Shown here in pieces: positions 16,084 through 25,600 of a stretch of DNA of 64,000 nucleotides. Source of the DNA: Bog-473 sp963817735 (lineage in GTDB: Bacteria > Actinomycetota > Acidimicrobiia > Acidimicrobiales > RAAP-2). The notes under the pieces were generated by a model, which worked only from the letters and a program-made list of their open reading frames with translations, had not been told where the DNA came from and did no database searches. The stretch lies in NCBI GenBank assembly GCA_963817735.1, contig CAWFPP010000004.1:248001-312000 (forward strand). The letters are read 5' to 3'. Made by a program: the position numbers and the translations under genes. How positions within the stretch are numbered: position 1 is the first letter of the stretch; the number at the start of each line of letters is the position of its first letter.

Positions 16084-17079
16084 ATGACCGGAATCGAAAC
16101 TTCGACCTCTCCCCCTGCCTTGCCGCGCTGGTTCGGACCTAGGGCCAGCCCAGATGACCCGGCCGTCTCGGCCCTGATCGCCCGCGTCGCGAGCGGGGCC
16201 GGATGGGCAGACATTGGCGGTGCGTTCAACCTCAACGTGCGGATAGACGCTGAGCCGCAGGTTGTCCTCCGGGTTCATAGGCCCTGGGTCCGCCGCGGCC
16301 GGGTCGCGGGACTGCGGCGCCTGCGGGAGCGGCTCCAGCGGACGCAGGTCCGCGTCGCTCGGCCGATTCGGATTTCCGGCTGCGACCTCCTGAGGGTCAA
16401 TGATCGTTGGGCTGAGATCGAAGAGTTCATCGATCACGTGCAGCCACGGGCGGACGAGGACTCCGACGTCCGCCTATTCGAGGAGCTCGGACGCCTTCAC
16501 ACTGCGCTCAAAGCAGTCTGGGAGCCCAGCCCGCCCGAACCCCTCGACGACCACAGAACCTTCGGCCAACTGCGTTACTCGGTCGGCTTCACACGCCGCA
16601 GGCTCGGGCCCCGTAGCGAGCCGGTCGTGCATCGGATGCGCCAACTGACTGGCGAGCTCTCCAACCTCCGGAAGGAGGTCGAACTGCCGTGTGCTCCGAT
16701 TCATGGGGACTACAAATTGGGCAATGCGGGAGAACTGTCAGACGGCTCATGGGCCACCTTCGACCTGGATTTCGCGAGAGTCAGGGAGCGGCTGTACGAC
16801 ATCGCTGGCAGCCTGAACCACGTTGTACAGAGCGGCCCCGATGGCGTGGGCCCGCCGGTTGAATTGCTCGAGCCGCGACGACTGCTCGACGCCTACGAAA
16901 GCACGGCTCCGGAACCGTTGACTCGCGACGAGTACCGATGGCTCCCCGGGGCTCTAGCCCTCGTACCCCTGCACTGGGCTGCCACCGCAGGGCTCGTGGG
17001 CGACGGCATCCGCGAGGCCGAAGGCGCGATGACCGCCGCCGAGGCCTGGTGGTCGCGCCGGATTGAACTCTGGTCGTAG
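16084..17079 (+). CDS. Aminoglycoside-phosphotransferase-like kinase
   Basis: A 331-residue protein of the APH/choline-kinase-like fold. The catalytic loop HGDYKLGN (HxDxxxxN type, about residue 207) and the metal-binding ATFDLDFARV (DFG equivalent) are present, with an N-terminal lobe containing VVLRVHRPWVRRG. The substrate is unknown; such proteins phosphorylate small molecules, not only antibiotics. The ATG at 16084 is chosen by family length, as the upstream frame is open but Arg-rich and unlike a protein. Confidence 0.75.
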   Translation: MTGIETSTSPPALPRWFGPRASPDDPAVSALIARVASGAGWADIGGAFNLNVRIDAEPQVVLRVHRPWVRRGRVAGLRRLRERLQRTQVRVARPIRISGCDLLRVNDRWAEIEEFIDHVQPRADEDSDVRLFEELGRLHTALKAVWEPSPPEPLDDHRTFGQLRYSVGFTRRRLGPRSEPVVHRMRQLTGELSNLRKEVELPCAPIHGDYKLGNAGELSDGSWATFDLDFARVRERLYDIAGSLNHVVQSGPDGVGPPVELLEPRRLLDAYESTAPEPLTRDEYRWLPGALALVPLHWAATAGLVGDGIREAEGAMTAAEAWWSRRIELWS

Positions 17080-17092
17080 TCCGGCGGCCGCG

Positions 17093-17920
17093 CTAGGGGG
17101 ACTGGAGTTCTGAGGCAACAGAACCGCACGGTATCGCTCCGAGTTGAACTGCCCCAGATCGCGGGGTCTGCGCCATTCGCGCCGAGGCAAACGATGCCTG
17201 CCACGGCACTAGGTCATCAACGATCTCGAGTACGCCGGTCAGGTCGCCCACGCGATGATCGCCGGGCTCGAGTGCTGGCGGGTCGATCCCCCGCCGCTCA
17301 TCTTCACGCCAGACGTGCACCGCCGTCATGCCGAGCCGACGCGGCCCGCGTACGTCGGGCTCCCACGAGTCACCGACGAAGACAACCTCTGCCGCGTCAA
17401 CCCCCAAGGCCGAGAGCGTGACGTCGTAGATGTCGGGATGCGGCTTGCGGGAGCCGGCACGAGCCGACGTGACGCCGATGTCGACCAGTTCCAACAGGCC
17501 GACTTGGTCGAGGAAGGCGTCGAGTTCCCAGCCCCAGTTCGAACACACACCGATGGCCAGTCCGCCCCTCCGCAATGACGACAAGGTCGTCGCCGCCTCC
17601 GGATAGGGCACCATCGCCCCCTGGTCCACGGCCCTGAGGGCGTCGACCAGGACGTCGACGTGCGGATCGGGCACACCAGAGGCATCGATGAGGTCACGAA
17701 GGCGGGAACGGACCCAGTCCTCGTACGCCTCCTCGTCGACCGAATGCTCGCCGTGCTCGACCCCGTCGTACCGGGAGTAGTAGTCATCGACGGCGGTCTG
17801 GTCGAGTGCATACCCGTGGGCCGCGAAGACCGCCCGATAGATCGACTCATAGTTGGAGGCACCTGCGTCGGCGAAGTGGGCGAGGGTGCCGTAGAAGTCG
17901 AAAATGACCGCACTGACCAC
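17093..17920 (-). CDS. HAD-superfamily hydrolase
   Basis: A 275-residue HAD phosphatase. Motif I is IFDFYGTLAHF, where Tyr replaces the residue before GT as in many HAD-IA members. Motif II is CSNWGWE, the Lys is in SRKPHPDIYDVTL and motif IV is VFVGDSWEPDVRGPRRLGM. A tail of about 45 residues after the HAD core has no visible motif. The GTG at 17920 is chosen because the frame upstream overlaps the divergent signal-peptidase gene. It ends convergently with the kinase gene, 13 bases apart. Confidence 0.82.
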   Translation of the reverse strand: MVSAVIFDFYGTLAHFADAGASNYESIYRAVFAAHGYALDQTAVDDYYSRYDGVEHGEHSVDEEAYEDWVRSRLRDLIDASGVPDPHVDVLVDALRAVDQGAMVPYPEAATTLSSLRRGGLAIGVCSNWGWELDAFLDQVGLLELVDIGVTSARAGSRKPHPDIYDVTLSALGVDAAEVVFVGDSWEPDVRGPRRLGMTAVHVWREDERRGIDPPALEPGDHRVGDLTGVLEIVDDLVPWQASFASARMAQTPRSGAVQLGAIPCGSVASELQSP

Positions 17921-17999
17921 GGGCCCATTTTGCCCCGGGGGCGTGACAGGGCCGCTGGTGCGCTCTTCCCCCAGGGTGGCCAGGTCATACTCTGCGGGC

Positions 18000-18650
18000 A
18001 TGGAAGGCGACTCGGAGGGCGAAGAAGTCCCGGACCCAGAGCCGGCGGCACACGCCCCGGGCCAGGGAAAGGACCGGGACGGCGACAAGTCCTCCAACCG
18101 CTGGATCATCGAACTCGTCGGCGTCGTGGTGGTGGCCATCCTCATTGCCGTGCTGCTGCGGACCTTCGTCGTCGCCACCTACTCCATCCCGTCGGGCTCC
18201 ATGGAGCCGACCTTGCAGGTCGGCGACCGGATCGTGGTGAACAAGCTGAGCTACCACCTCCATGGAGTAGACCGCGGCAACATCGTGGTGTTCAGCACCC
18301 CATCAAACGAGGACTGCGCCGGCCCGCCGGTGGCCGACCTCGTCAAGCGCGTGATCGGCCTACCGGGCGAGATCATCTCGCTGAACGACGGGAAGGTGTA
18401 CATCAACGGGCTCCTGTTGCCCGAGCCATTCCTTCCGCCCGGCGTCCGCGACGACACCTATCCGGGGCCGGACAGCAATGGGTATTCCCTAAAGCAGCCG
18501 TACCGCATTCCGTCTGGTGACGTCTACGTCATGGGCGACAACCGGCCGAACTCCTGCGACAGCCGCTACTGGGGCCCGATCCCCGAGTCCACCATCGTGG
18601 GCAAGGTCGACCTGCGGATCTGGCCGCTGTCGCGCATCGGCTTCCTCTAA
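18000..18650 (+). CDS. lepB: Signal peptidase I
   Basis: A 216-residue membrane-bound signal peptidase that removes signal peptides of exported proteins. A hydrophilic N-terminus of about 35 residues is followed by one membrane helix (IIELVGVVVVAILIAVLL). The catalytic Ser67 is in YSIPSGSMEPT and the general base Lys116 in DLVKRVIGLPG. The C-terminal box GDNRPNSCDSRYWGPI is also intact. The ATG at 18000 gives the usual actinobacterial length. It would process the many exported proteins of this window. Confidence 0.92.
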   Translation: MEGDSEGEEVPDPEPAAHAPGQGKDRDGDKSSNRWIIELVGVVVVAILIAVLLRTFVVATYSIPSGSMEPTLQVGDRIVVNKLSYHLHGVDRGNIVVFSTPSNEDCAGPPVADLVKRVIGLPGEIISLNDGKVYINGLLLPEPFLPPGVRDDTYPGPDSNGYSLKQPYRIPSGDVYVMGDNRPNSCDSRYWGPIPESTIVGKVDLRIWPLSRIGFL

Positions 18651-18731
18651 CCCATCGCAACCACACCTGCACCGCTCGCCGGGCACGACGCGTGCCGCCA
18701 CCTCTCGCCGACGAAGGAGCACGAACCACAC

Positions 18732-19109
18732 ATGCCAGCGCCATACGCCGACAGCCCGGGTCGATGGGAGTTCCTCTCTTCGATCGATGGCCATGCCGAA
18801 ATGTCCTGGACACCGACCCCCGATATGGCGAACCCCTTTGGGAGCGTCCACGGCGGCATCATCGCCACGGTCATCGACGAATCATGCGGGGCCGCCCTCA
18901 TGCCCTTGATCGAAGCCCCGTCAGCGCCCACCGTCTCATTGAACGTCGAGTATCTGTACGCCGTCGAGATCGGCGGCACCTACACCGTGCGCAGCGACGT
19001 CGTCCGCAAAGGCCGGGCGATGGCCATCGCCGACGCGCAGGTCCTGAACGAGGAGGGCAAGCTGCTCGTCCGGGGCACCTGCTTCTTCCAGATTCCCCGC
19101 CCGAAATGA
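18732..19109 (+). CDS. PaaI-type hotdog thioesterase
   Basis: A 125-residue hotdog-fold protein hydrolysing an acyl-CoA or aryl-CoA thioester. The core GSVHGGIIATVIDESCGAA holds the HGG loop and the acidic residue of the active site. The following strands (VSLNVEYLYAV, YTVRSDVVRKGRAMAIADAQVLN) and the RGTCFFQI end are typical. The substrate is unknown. It lies 81 bases after lepB and ends seven bases from the convergent DUF3052 gene. Confidence 0.85.
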   Translation: MPAPYADSPGRWEFLSSIDGHAEMSWTPTPDMANPFGSVHGGIIATVIDESCGAALMPLIEAPSAPTVSLNVEYLYAVEIGGTYTVRSDVVRKGRAMAIADAQVLNEEGKLLVRGTCFFQIPRPK

Positions 19110-19116
19110 AGCGGCC

Positions 19117-19563
19117 CTAAGCCAGGGCCTCGCGCCGCTCCCGCCTCCACACCAGGCGTAGGCCAGACCAGGTCTGGTCGATGGCGCACACCTTGTTGTC
19201 CACCAGCCCCAGCGGCAGCGCCGCGTCGCGCACCACGTTCTCGTCCACGGTGGTGGCCAGCCCCGAGGCGCGCTTGGGCCAGGCCACCCACAGGCCGCCG
19301 GCAGGAAAGATCATCCGGCCCAGCGCGTCGATACGCCGCTCGAGGTCGCGGCGTTCGGTGAAGTAGGCAATCACCACGTCCGCCTTGCCCCGGGCCTGGC
19401 GCTTCACCGTCACCCCGGCGGGCAGCCCGTCCAGCACGCCCGGCGGCCCGCCACCCAACACCGCCACCGTCGACCCCTCCACGATCCCGAGCTTCTTGGG
19501 CAGCGGGGTCCCGCTGTACCCGGCTCCCGCCCCCGCTCGGGCTCCGGGACCGAGCCGTGCCAT
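19117..19563 (-). CDS. DUF3052-like protein
   Basis: A 148-residue protein of the DUF3052 type. GYSGTPLPKKLGIVEGSTVAVLGG opens the domain, and the FTERRDLERRIDALGRMIFPAGGLWVAWPKRASG block is diagnostic. The end VDNKVCAIDQTWSGLRLVWR matches the family. The biochemical role is unknown. Its ATG overlaps the stop codon of the methyltransferase gene upstream (TGATG), so both are made together. Confidence 0.8.
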   Translation of the reverse strand: MARLGPGARAGAGAGYSGTPLPKKLGIVEGSTVAVLGGGPPGVLDGLPAGVTVKRQARGKADVVIAYFTERRDLERRIDALGRMIFPAGGLWVAWPKRASGLATTVDENVVRDAALPLGLVDNKVCAIDQTWSGLRLVWRRERREALA

Positions 19564-20352
19564 CAGGTGTTGGCGGCCTCGTAGACCCGGAAGGCCAGCG
19601 GGTACTCGTAGACGCCGTCGCCCACGGAGAACCGCTCGAGATGCTCGTCGAGCGCCGCACCGACCTGGTCCATCTGCTCGGGGGCCACGCCCATGAAGCC
19701 GAACAGGGAAGGATCGGCCACCGCGTCTCGCCGGCGCCCGCACCGTGAGCTCCACCGGGCTGGAAACGACGTCGCTGAACCCCGCCCCGCCCAGGATGTC
19801 CCGGGCGTATTCATCGTCCCCGAGGCTGAACGGGCCCACCGGGCTCTTTCCGGGGCCAGGATGACGGGGGGCCGGCAGGAAGCGCCGGAACACCGTGCCC
19901 GTGTGCCACGGGTTCAGCTCCACCCACTGCCAGCTCACGAAAACCAGACGCCCTCCCGGGCGCAGCCCGGCCCGGATGGCCGAGAAGGCGGCCGTGGGCT
20001 CGTCGAAGAACATCACGCCCAGCTGGCTGACCGCCAGGTCGAAAGGCTCGGGACCGAGCCCACCGGTCTGCACGTCCCTGACCACGAAGTCCACGTTTGT
20101 GACACCGGCCTCTGCCGCCCGCGAGCGGGCCAACTCGAGCAGCGGGGCAGAGATGTCCAGCCCCACCACGTGGCCCGTCGGTCCCACCGCCTCGGCCATG
20201 GCAATCGTCTGGCGACCCCCGCCGCACCCGATGTCGCAGACCTTCTGGCCCGGGACGGGCGCAGCTACCGAAAACAGATACGGCGTCAGGGCCTCGGTCA
20301 GGCGTTCCCGCTTGGGCCACGCGGCGACCCACTGGTCGTGGTTCCACCGCAT
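19563..20352 (-). pseudogene. SAM-dependent methyltransferase, frameshifted
   Basis: A class I methyltransferase with the SAM-binding motif VCDIGCGGGRQTIAMAEAVG, the acidic GLDIS loop and the LRPGGRLVFVSWQ strand. The frame breaks around 19725-19745. Before it the protein reads SSPVELTVRA, while the next frame continues DAVADPSLFGFMGVAPEQMD to a natural stop at 19563. One extra base explains the break. Reconstructed length is about 262 residues. ATG 20352 is chosen because AAGGAA lies just upstream; GTG 20379 is an alternative. The restored stop overlaps the DUF3052 start, which supports the reconstruction. Confidence 0.75.
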
Positions 20353-20408
20353 CGTTTCCTTCTCGTTGGCCACCGCCACAAGGTAACCGCCCGGGTAGGT
20401 TGAACGCC

Positions 20409-21287
20409 GTGCGCGTCGGCCTCGTGATCCTGCCGTCCGACCGCTGGGCCGAGGCCCGCCGGCAGTGGGAGTGGGCCGACCGCTCCGGGTTCCACACGGC
20501 CTGGACCTACGACCACATCCGCTGGGGCGGCATGCCCGACGGGCCCTGGCACGCCGCCGTGCCCGTCCTTGCCGCCGCAGCCGCGGTCACCGAGCGCGTC
20601 CGCCTGGGCACCCTCGTCGCGACGCCGAACTTCCGGCATCCCGTCACGCTGGCCCGCGACGCCTTGGCGCTCGATGATCTCAGCACCGGCCGCCTCGACC
20701 TGGGCCTCGGCCCCGGCAGCGGCGGTCCTGACTCGACGGCACTCGGGCAGGAACCGTGGGCGCCGGCGGAGCGGCTGGCTCGCTTCGAGGAGTTCCTACA
20801 GGTGCTCCAGCCCATTGTGGACGGAGAACCGACCACACGCACGACCCTGAGGACGACGCACTACGCCGCGGCCGAGGCGCCCAGCACGCCGGGGGCACTC
20901 CAACGGCCGCTGCCCCTGACCATCGCGGCCGGCGGGCCCAAGGGCCTGCGCCTCGCCGCCCTGTACGGGCACGATTGGGTCACCGTCGGTCCGACCGGGA
21001 GCGTGCGGGGCACGCCCGAGACGGTGTTCGAAGCAGTCACCCGCCAGCTCCCCTTGCTCGATGAGGCCTGCCGCAGCGCGGGACGAGCCCCCTCCTCCAT
21101 CGGGAGGGTCCTGTTGTGGACGCCGACCGAACCGGTGATCACGTCGCTGGACCAGTTCGACGAGCTGGTCGGCCCCGTGGCCGAGCTCGGCTTCGACCAG
21201 TTCGTGCTGCACCACCCCGCGCAGACGGGACCCTACCGGGGCGACGTCAAAGTGTTCGAGCGCATCGCCGAGCGCGCCGCCGGCTGA
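20409..21287 (+). CDS. LLM-class F420-dependent oxidoreductase
   Basis: A 292-residue luciferase-like TIM barrel starting with GTG (MRVGLVILPSDRW). It shows the family blocks WEWADRSGFHTAWTYDHI, ERVRLGTLVATPNFRHPVTLARDALALD, GRLDLGLGPGSGGPDS and PLTIAAGGPKGLRLAALYG. It is distinct from the LLM gene near 11.6 kb, with little local similarity beyond the fold. It probably uses F420 or FMN; the substrate is unknown. It starts divergently from the methyltransferase gene, with 56 bases between the starts. Confidence 0.83.
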   Translation: MRVGLVILPSDRWAEARRQWEWADRSGFHTAWTYDHIRWGGMPDGPWHAAVPVLAAAAAVTERVRLGTLVATPNFRHPVTLARDALALDDLSTGRLDLGLGPGSGGPDSTALGQEPWAPAERLARFEEFLQVLQPIVDGEPTTRTTLRTTHYAAAEAPSTPGALQRPLPLTIAAGGPKGLRLAALYGHDWVTVGPTGSVRGTPETVFEAVTRQLPLLDEACRSAGRAPSSIGRVLLWTPTEPVITSLDQFDELVGPVAELGFDQFVLHHPAQTGPYRGDVKVFERIAERAAG

Positions 21288-21293
21288 ACCATC

Positions 21294-22466
21294 TCAGCCG
21301 AACACCGCCGCCAACGCCGCCCGTACCGTGGCCCGGGCCGACGGGGGCTCCACTCGCTCCGCCTCGCACGACGTGCAGCCGACCCACGAGGCCGCCTCCG
21401 CCACCGCTCGCGCCACAGCCGGCGCCGCATCGGGCCGCAACAACGTCACCTGCTTGGCCACCAGCACCTCGCCCCGCCGGCCGGGGTCGACCAGCCCCAC
21501 GATGCGGGTCCCGTCGAGCACGGGCATGGCGAAGTAGCCGTACATGCGCTTCTCCTTGGGCGTGTAGGCCTCGAGCCGGTGCCGGAAATCGAAGAGGCGC
21601 TCCAGCCGCTCCCTGTACCAGTTGAGCGAGTCGAACGGAGAGAGCAGAACGGTGCGGCCCCGCATGCGGGTGCCCACCGCGCTGAGCGCCCCGGGATCGG
21701 CGTAGGCGGCCGGCTTCCATCCCGCCACCGATACCTCCACCAACCCGGACGAGGCCAGCACGCGGCGCACCAGCGGCCGCGGCACACCGTGATAGACGGC
21801 CAGGTCGGCCTCCGTGGCCACACCCATGGAGCGCCCGGCCGCCGCCACGAGGCGCAGCGCGCACTCCTCGTCGCTCCATTCCTGCGCCAGCAACCCCGCA
21901 GGAATGGCCCGATCGGCCAAGTCGTAGACGCGGGCGAAGCCGCGGCGCTCGCGGCACACGAGCTCGCCGATGTCGAGCAACCATTCGGCGGCGATCTTGG
22001 TCTCGGACCAGTCCCACCACGGGCCACCCTTCTTGGCGCCACCGAGCTCATTGGCGGTCAGCGGGCCCTCGTCGCGCAGCCGCGCCAGCACCGCGTTGCA
22101 GCTCTTGTCCTGCTCCTGCAGCACGTGCCACCGCCTGCCCTTGGCGCGGCGGGCGCGCCGCTTGAACTCGTAGGCCGGCCAGTCCTCGAGCGGCAGGACA
22201 CAGGCGGCGTGCGACCAGTACTCGAAGGTCTCACTCTTCGGGCCCCAGTAGGCGTCCTCCACCCGCTTCCGCCCTGTCGCACCCAGCCGCGCGTAGGCCA
22301 CCAGCTCATGGGAGCGGGCCAGGACCGAAATGCTGTCGAGCTGCACCGCGCCGAGCCGGCGCAGCATGGCCGGCGCTCCTCCCTTCGTCACGCGGGCACC
22401 CCGCAGCCCCTGAGCGGCCAGTGCCATCCGCCTGGCGTCCTCGACGCTCAGCGTGTCACTCGCCAT
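21294..22466 (-). CDS. YcaQ-like winged-helix DNA glycosylase family protein
   Basis: A 390-residue protein of the YcaQ/AlkZ-like family, whose characterised members unhook DNA interstrand crosslinks or excise alkylated bases. AVQLDSISVLARSHELV corresponds to the catalytic QxD/QxQ region. The C-terminal block SPFDSLNWYRERLERLFDFRHRLE with YTPKEKRMYGYFAMPVL is strongly conserved in the family. GAVQLDS has the QxD rather than QxQ form. The ATG at 22466 gives the usual length. It is convergent with the LLM gene, six bases apart. Confidence 0.82.
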   Translation of the reverse strand: MASDTLSVEDARRMALAAQGLRGARVTKGGAPAMLRRLGAVQLDSISVLARSHELVAYARLGATGRKRVEDAYWGPKSETFEYWSHAACVLPLEDWPAYEFKRRARRAKGRRWHVLQEQDKSCNAVLARLRDEGPLTANELGGAKKGGPWWDWSETKIAAEWLLDIGELVCRERRGFARVYDLADRAIPAGLLAQEWSDEECALRLVAAAGRSMGVATEADLAVYHGVPRPLVRRVLASSGLVEVSVAGWKPAAYADPGALSAVGTRMRGRTVLLSPFDSLNWYRERLERLFDFRHRLEAYTPKEKRMYGYFAMPVLDGTRIVGLVDPGRRGEVLVAKQVTLLRPDAAPAVARAVAEAASWVGCTSCEAERVEPPSARATVRAALAAVFG

Positions 22467-22615
22467 GCGCGCTGAAGCTAGCAAGGAGCTCGAGCGACGG
22501 ACGCGTGGCACCGATCAGGGCCGCGCCCCTCCTCACGGGCCTTCCGGGTGAAGCTGATTTTTGGTCGCGGCCGAGCTGATGGAGCACTCGCCCGGGTGCA
22601 GGAGCACCTTTCAGG

Positions 22616-25600
22616 TCATTGCAGGGTCGTCGACCCCACGACGGTGTTGGGCCGATCAACGACGGTCCCCGTGTTGCCGGTCACGGTCAGCGATCCGACG
22701 ATGATGTTGGACTTGACGGTCGCGCCGCCACTGTTCCTCTCGACGGTCACCAAACCGACAGCCGCCGAGTCCAGCAGAGACACGCCGCCGCTGTTGGAGT
22801 TCATCGTCAGGGTGCCCACGCCCAGGGCTTGTTCCATTTTGACGCCGGCGGTGTTCGAGGTGAGCGATACGGCGCCGGCGAAATTGCTCCCGTTGCAGGA
22901 GGACGTTCCGTCGCCGATGATCACGGGTTCCTGCGCCGACACGGCCGTCAGTGACCCTGCGAGGTTCGTGCTGCAGACCAAGAGGGTGACGCCATTGTTG
23001 AAGCTCACCGTGCCCACGATGATCGCTCCCTCTGCTTCGAAGGAGCCGCCGGCCTCGACGGTGACCGTACCGATCTGGACGCAACCGGCCGGAATGAGGA
23101 CCGACTCACCGTTCGTCACGACGAGCGAGCCGAGGTGGTCACAGACCGTGGTCGAGCCCGTCACGGTCAGGGTGCCGGCCACGAGCGAGAACGTGTAGTT
23201 CACCGCCGCCAGCGTTCCTACGGAGCAGGTGATCGGATAGCTCCCGGCGGGGCTGCTGGCGGTGGCCGTGGTCGCGCAGGCCGGCTGACCCGTCACTCCC
23301 GAAGTGGCCAGCGTCTGCCCGTCGACGAACCCGGTGATCGTGGCGGTCAGAGCCGGTACGGCAGCTCCCAGGGCCTTCGTCTGGTTGTTGGCGGTGACGG
23401 TCAGGAGAGCCGGAGTGACGGTCACGGTCCCCGACACGTAGCTGATGGTGTAGTTGCCATCGGCCGCTCCGCTGCACGTCGAGGCGTAGGACCCGACCGT
23501 GCTGGCGGCGGTGACCACCGTGGTGCAGGTGGGCTTCGTGGTGAGCGAGGCCGAAGTGTCGCCGTTCACGAAGCCCGAGTATGTGGCCGTGATCGTCGGT
23601 GCGGCGTTTCCGTAGGTCACGGTCGCGGACGACGCAGTGATCGTGAGGTTGGCCGGTTGGACTGCCACCGTGCCCGCCACGTAGGTGATGTCGTAGTTGG
23701 CGTCGACGGCACCCGAGCAGCTCGTGGCGTAGGAACCCGCCGGGCTCGACGACGTGACCGCCGTCGAGCAGGTGGGTGGGGTGGTGAGCGAGCTCGCGTT
23801 GTCCCCGTTCACGAAGCCCGAGTACGAAGCGGTAACGGCCGGCACGCTCCCCCCGTAGGTCATGGAGGCCGAGGAGGCCTTGATCGTGAGGTTGGCCGCG
23901 CTGACCCTCACGGCGCCCGCCACGTAGACGATCGTGTAGTTGGGATCGACGGCGCCCGAGCAACTGGTGGTGTAGGTACCGACCGCGCTCGACGACGTCG
24001 CCGTCGTGGTGCAGGTCGGGAGCTTGGTCAGCGAGGACGCCGTGTCCCCGTTCTCGAATCCCGAGTAGCTCGCGGTGACGCTGGGCACGCTCCCCCCGTA
24101 GGTCGTGGAGCCAGACGAGGCCGTGATGACAAGGGTTGCGGTCCCGACGGCCACCGCCCCGTTGACGTAGCTGACGGCGTAGTTGGGATCAGACGCACCC
24201 GAGCACGAGCTCGGGTAGGTCCCGACCGCGCTCGACGACGTGGCCGTCGTCGAGCAGGTGGGCTGCGTGGTGAGCGAGGACGCGTTGTCCCCGTTCACGA
24301 ACCCCGCTTCGCTCGGCGTAATGGTGGGCACCGTGCCTCCGTAGGTCATGGACCCGGACGAGGCCGTCACCACCAGAGGAGCCGTCCCGATCCCCACGCT
24401 CCCGTCGACGTACGTGATGTCGTAGTTGGGATCAACTGCTCCCGAGCACGTACTCGCGTAGGTTCCAACCGGGCTCGACGACGTGGCCGCCGTCGAACAG
24501 CTGGGCTGGGTGGTGAGCGAGGACGAGTTGTCGCCGTCGACGAAGCCCGAGTACGAGGCCGTGATGGTGGGCACGTGCCCGCCGTAGGTGATGGTCGGCG
24601 AAGACGCCGTTACCGTGAGGCCGGCGGCGGTCACACCCGTTTCGCCGACGACGTAGGTGATTGAGTAGTTGCCGTCGGCTGCCCCGGAGCACGAACTCTG
24701 GTAGGTGCCGACCGGACTCGACGACGTGGCCGCCGTCGAACAGGTGGGCGGCGTGGTGAGGGAGCTCGCGCTGTCACCGTTCACGAAGCCCGAGTAGTTC
24801 GCGGTGACGACCGGCACGCTCCCGCCGTAGGTCATGGAGCCGGACGAGGCCGTGATCGTGAGGGCGGCGGTGGTGACCTGCATGCTGCCGTCGACGTAGC
24901 CGATCTCGTAGTTGGAATCGACCGCTCCGGAACACACAATGGCATAGGAGCCCACGGGGCTCGCCGACGTCGCGGTTGTCGAGCAAGTGGGCGGCGTGGT
25001 CAGCGAGGACACGCCATCGCTGTTCACGAAGCCCGAGTACGACGCGCTCGAGAGCCGGCACGGCGCTCCCGTAGACCATCGTCTCCGAAGGCGCTGTGAT
25101 GGTCAGGGGCGCCGGCTCGACCTGAACCGACCCGTCGATGTAGGTCGTCGAGTAGTTGGTGTCGACTGCTCCCGTGCACGAACTCGCGTAGCTCCCAACC
25201 GCGGTCACCGATGTGACCGACGTCGAGCACGTCGGCGGCGTGGTCAGCGAGGACGCGTCGTCACCGTTCACAAACCCCGAGTAGGAGGCCGTGATGGTGG
25301 GCGCCGCGCCACCGTAGGTGATTGAGGCGGACGAGGCCGTGATGACCAGCGTTGCCGGTTCGACCGTCGCATTCCCGCCCTGGTAGCTGATGGCGTAGTT
25401 GGAGTCGACAGCGCCCGAGCACGACGTCGGGTAACTGCCGGCAGCGCTTCCCGAAGCGGCCGTCGTCGAGCAGGTGGGCTGCCGTGGTGAGGGAGCTCGC
25501 GCTGTCGCCGTTCACGAAGCCCGAGTAGCTCGCGGTGACGCCCGGAACGGCACTTCCGTATGTCGCCGACGGCGATGATGCGGTGATCGTGAGATTCGCC

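Noticed and set aside
23135..24664. Plus-strand frame of 509 codons within the MBG array
   Set aside because: It is the repeat array read backwards. The repeat period is a multiple of three, so any frame stays open along it.
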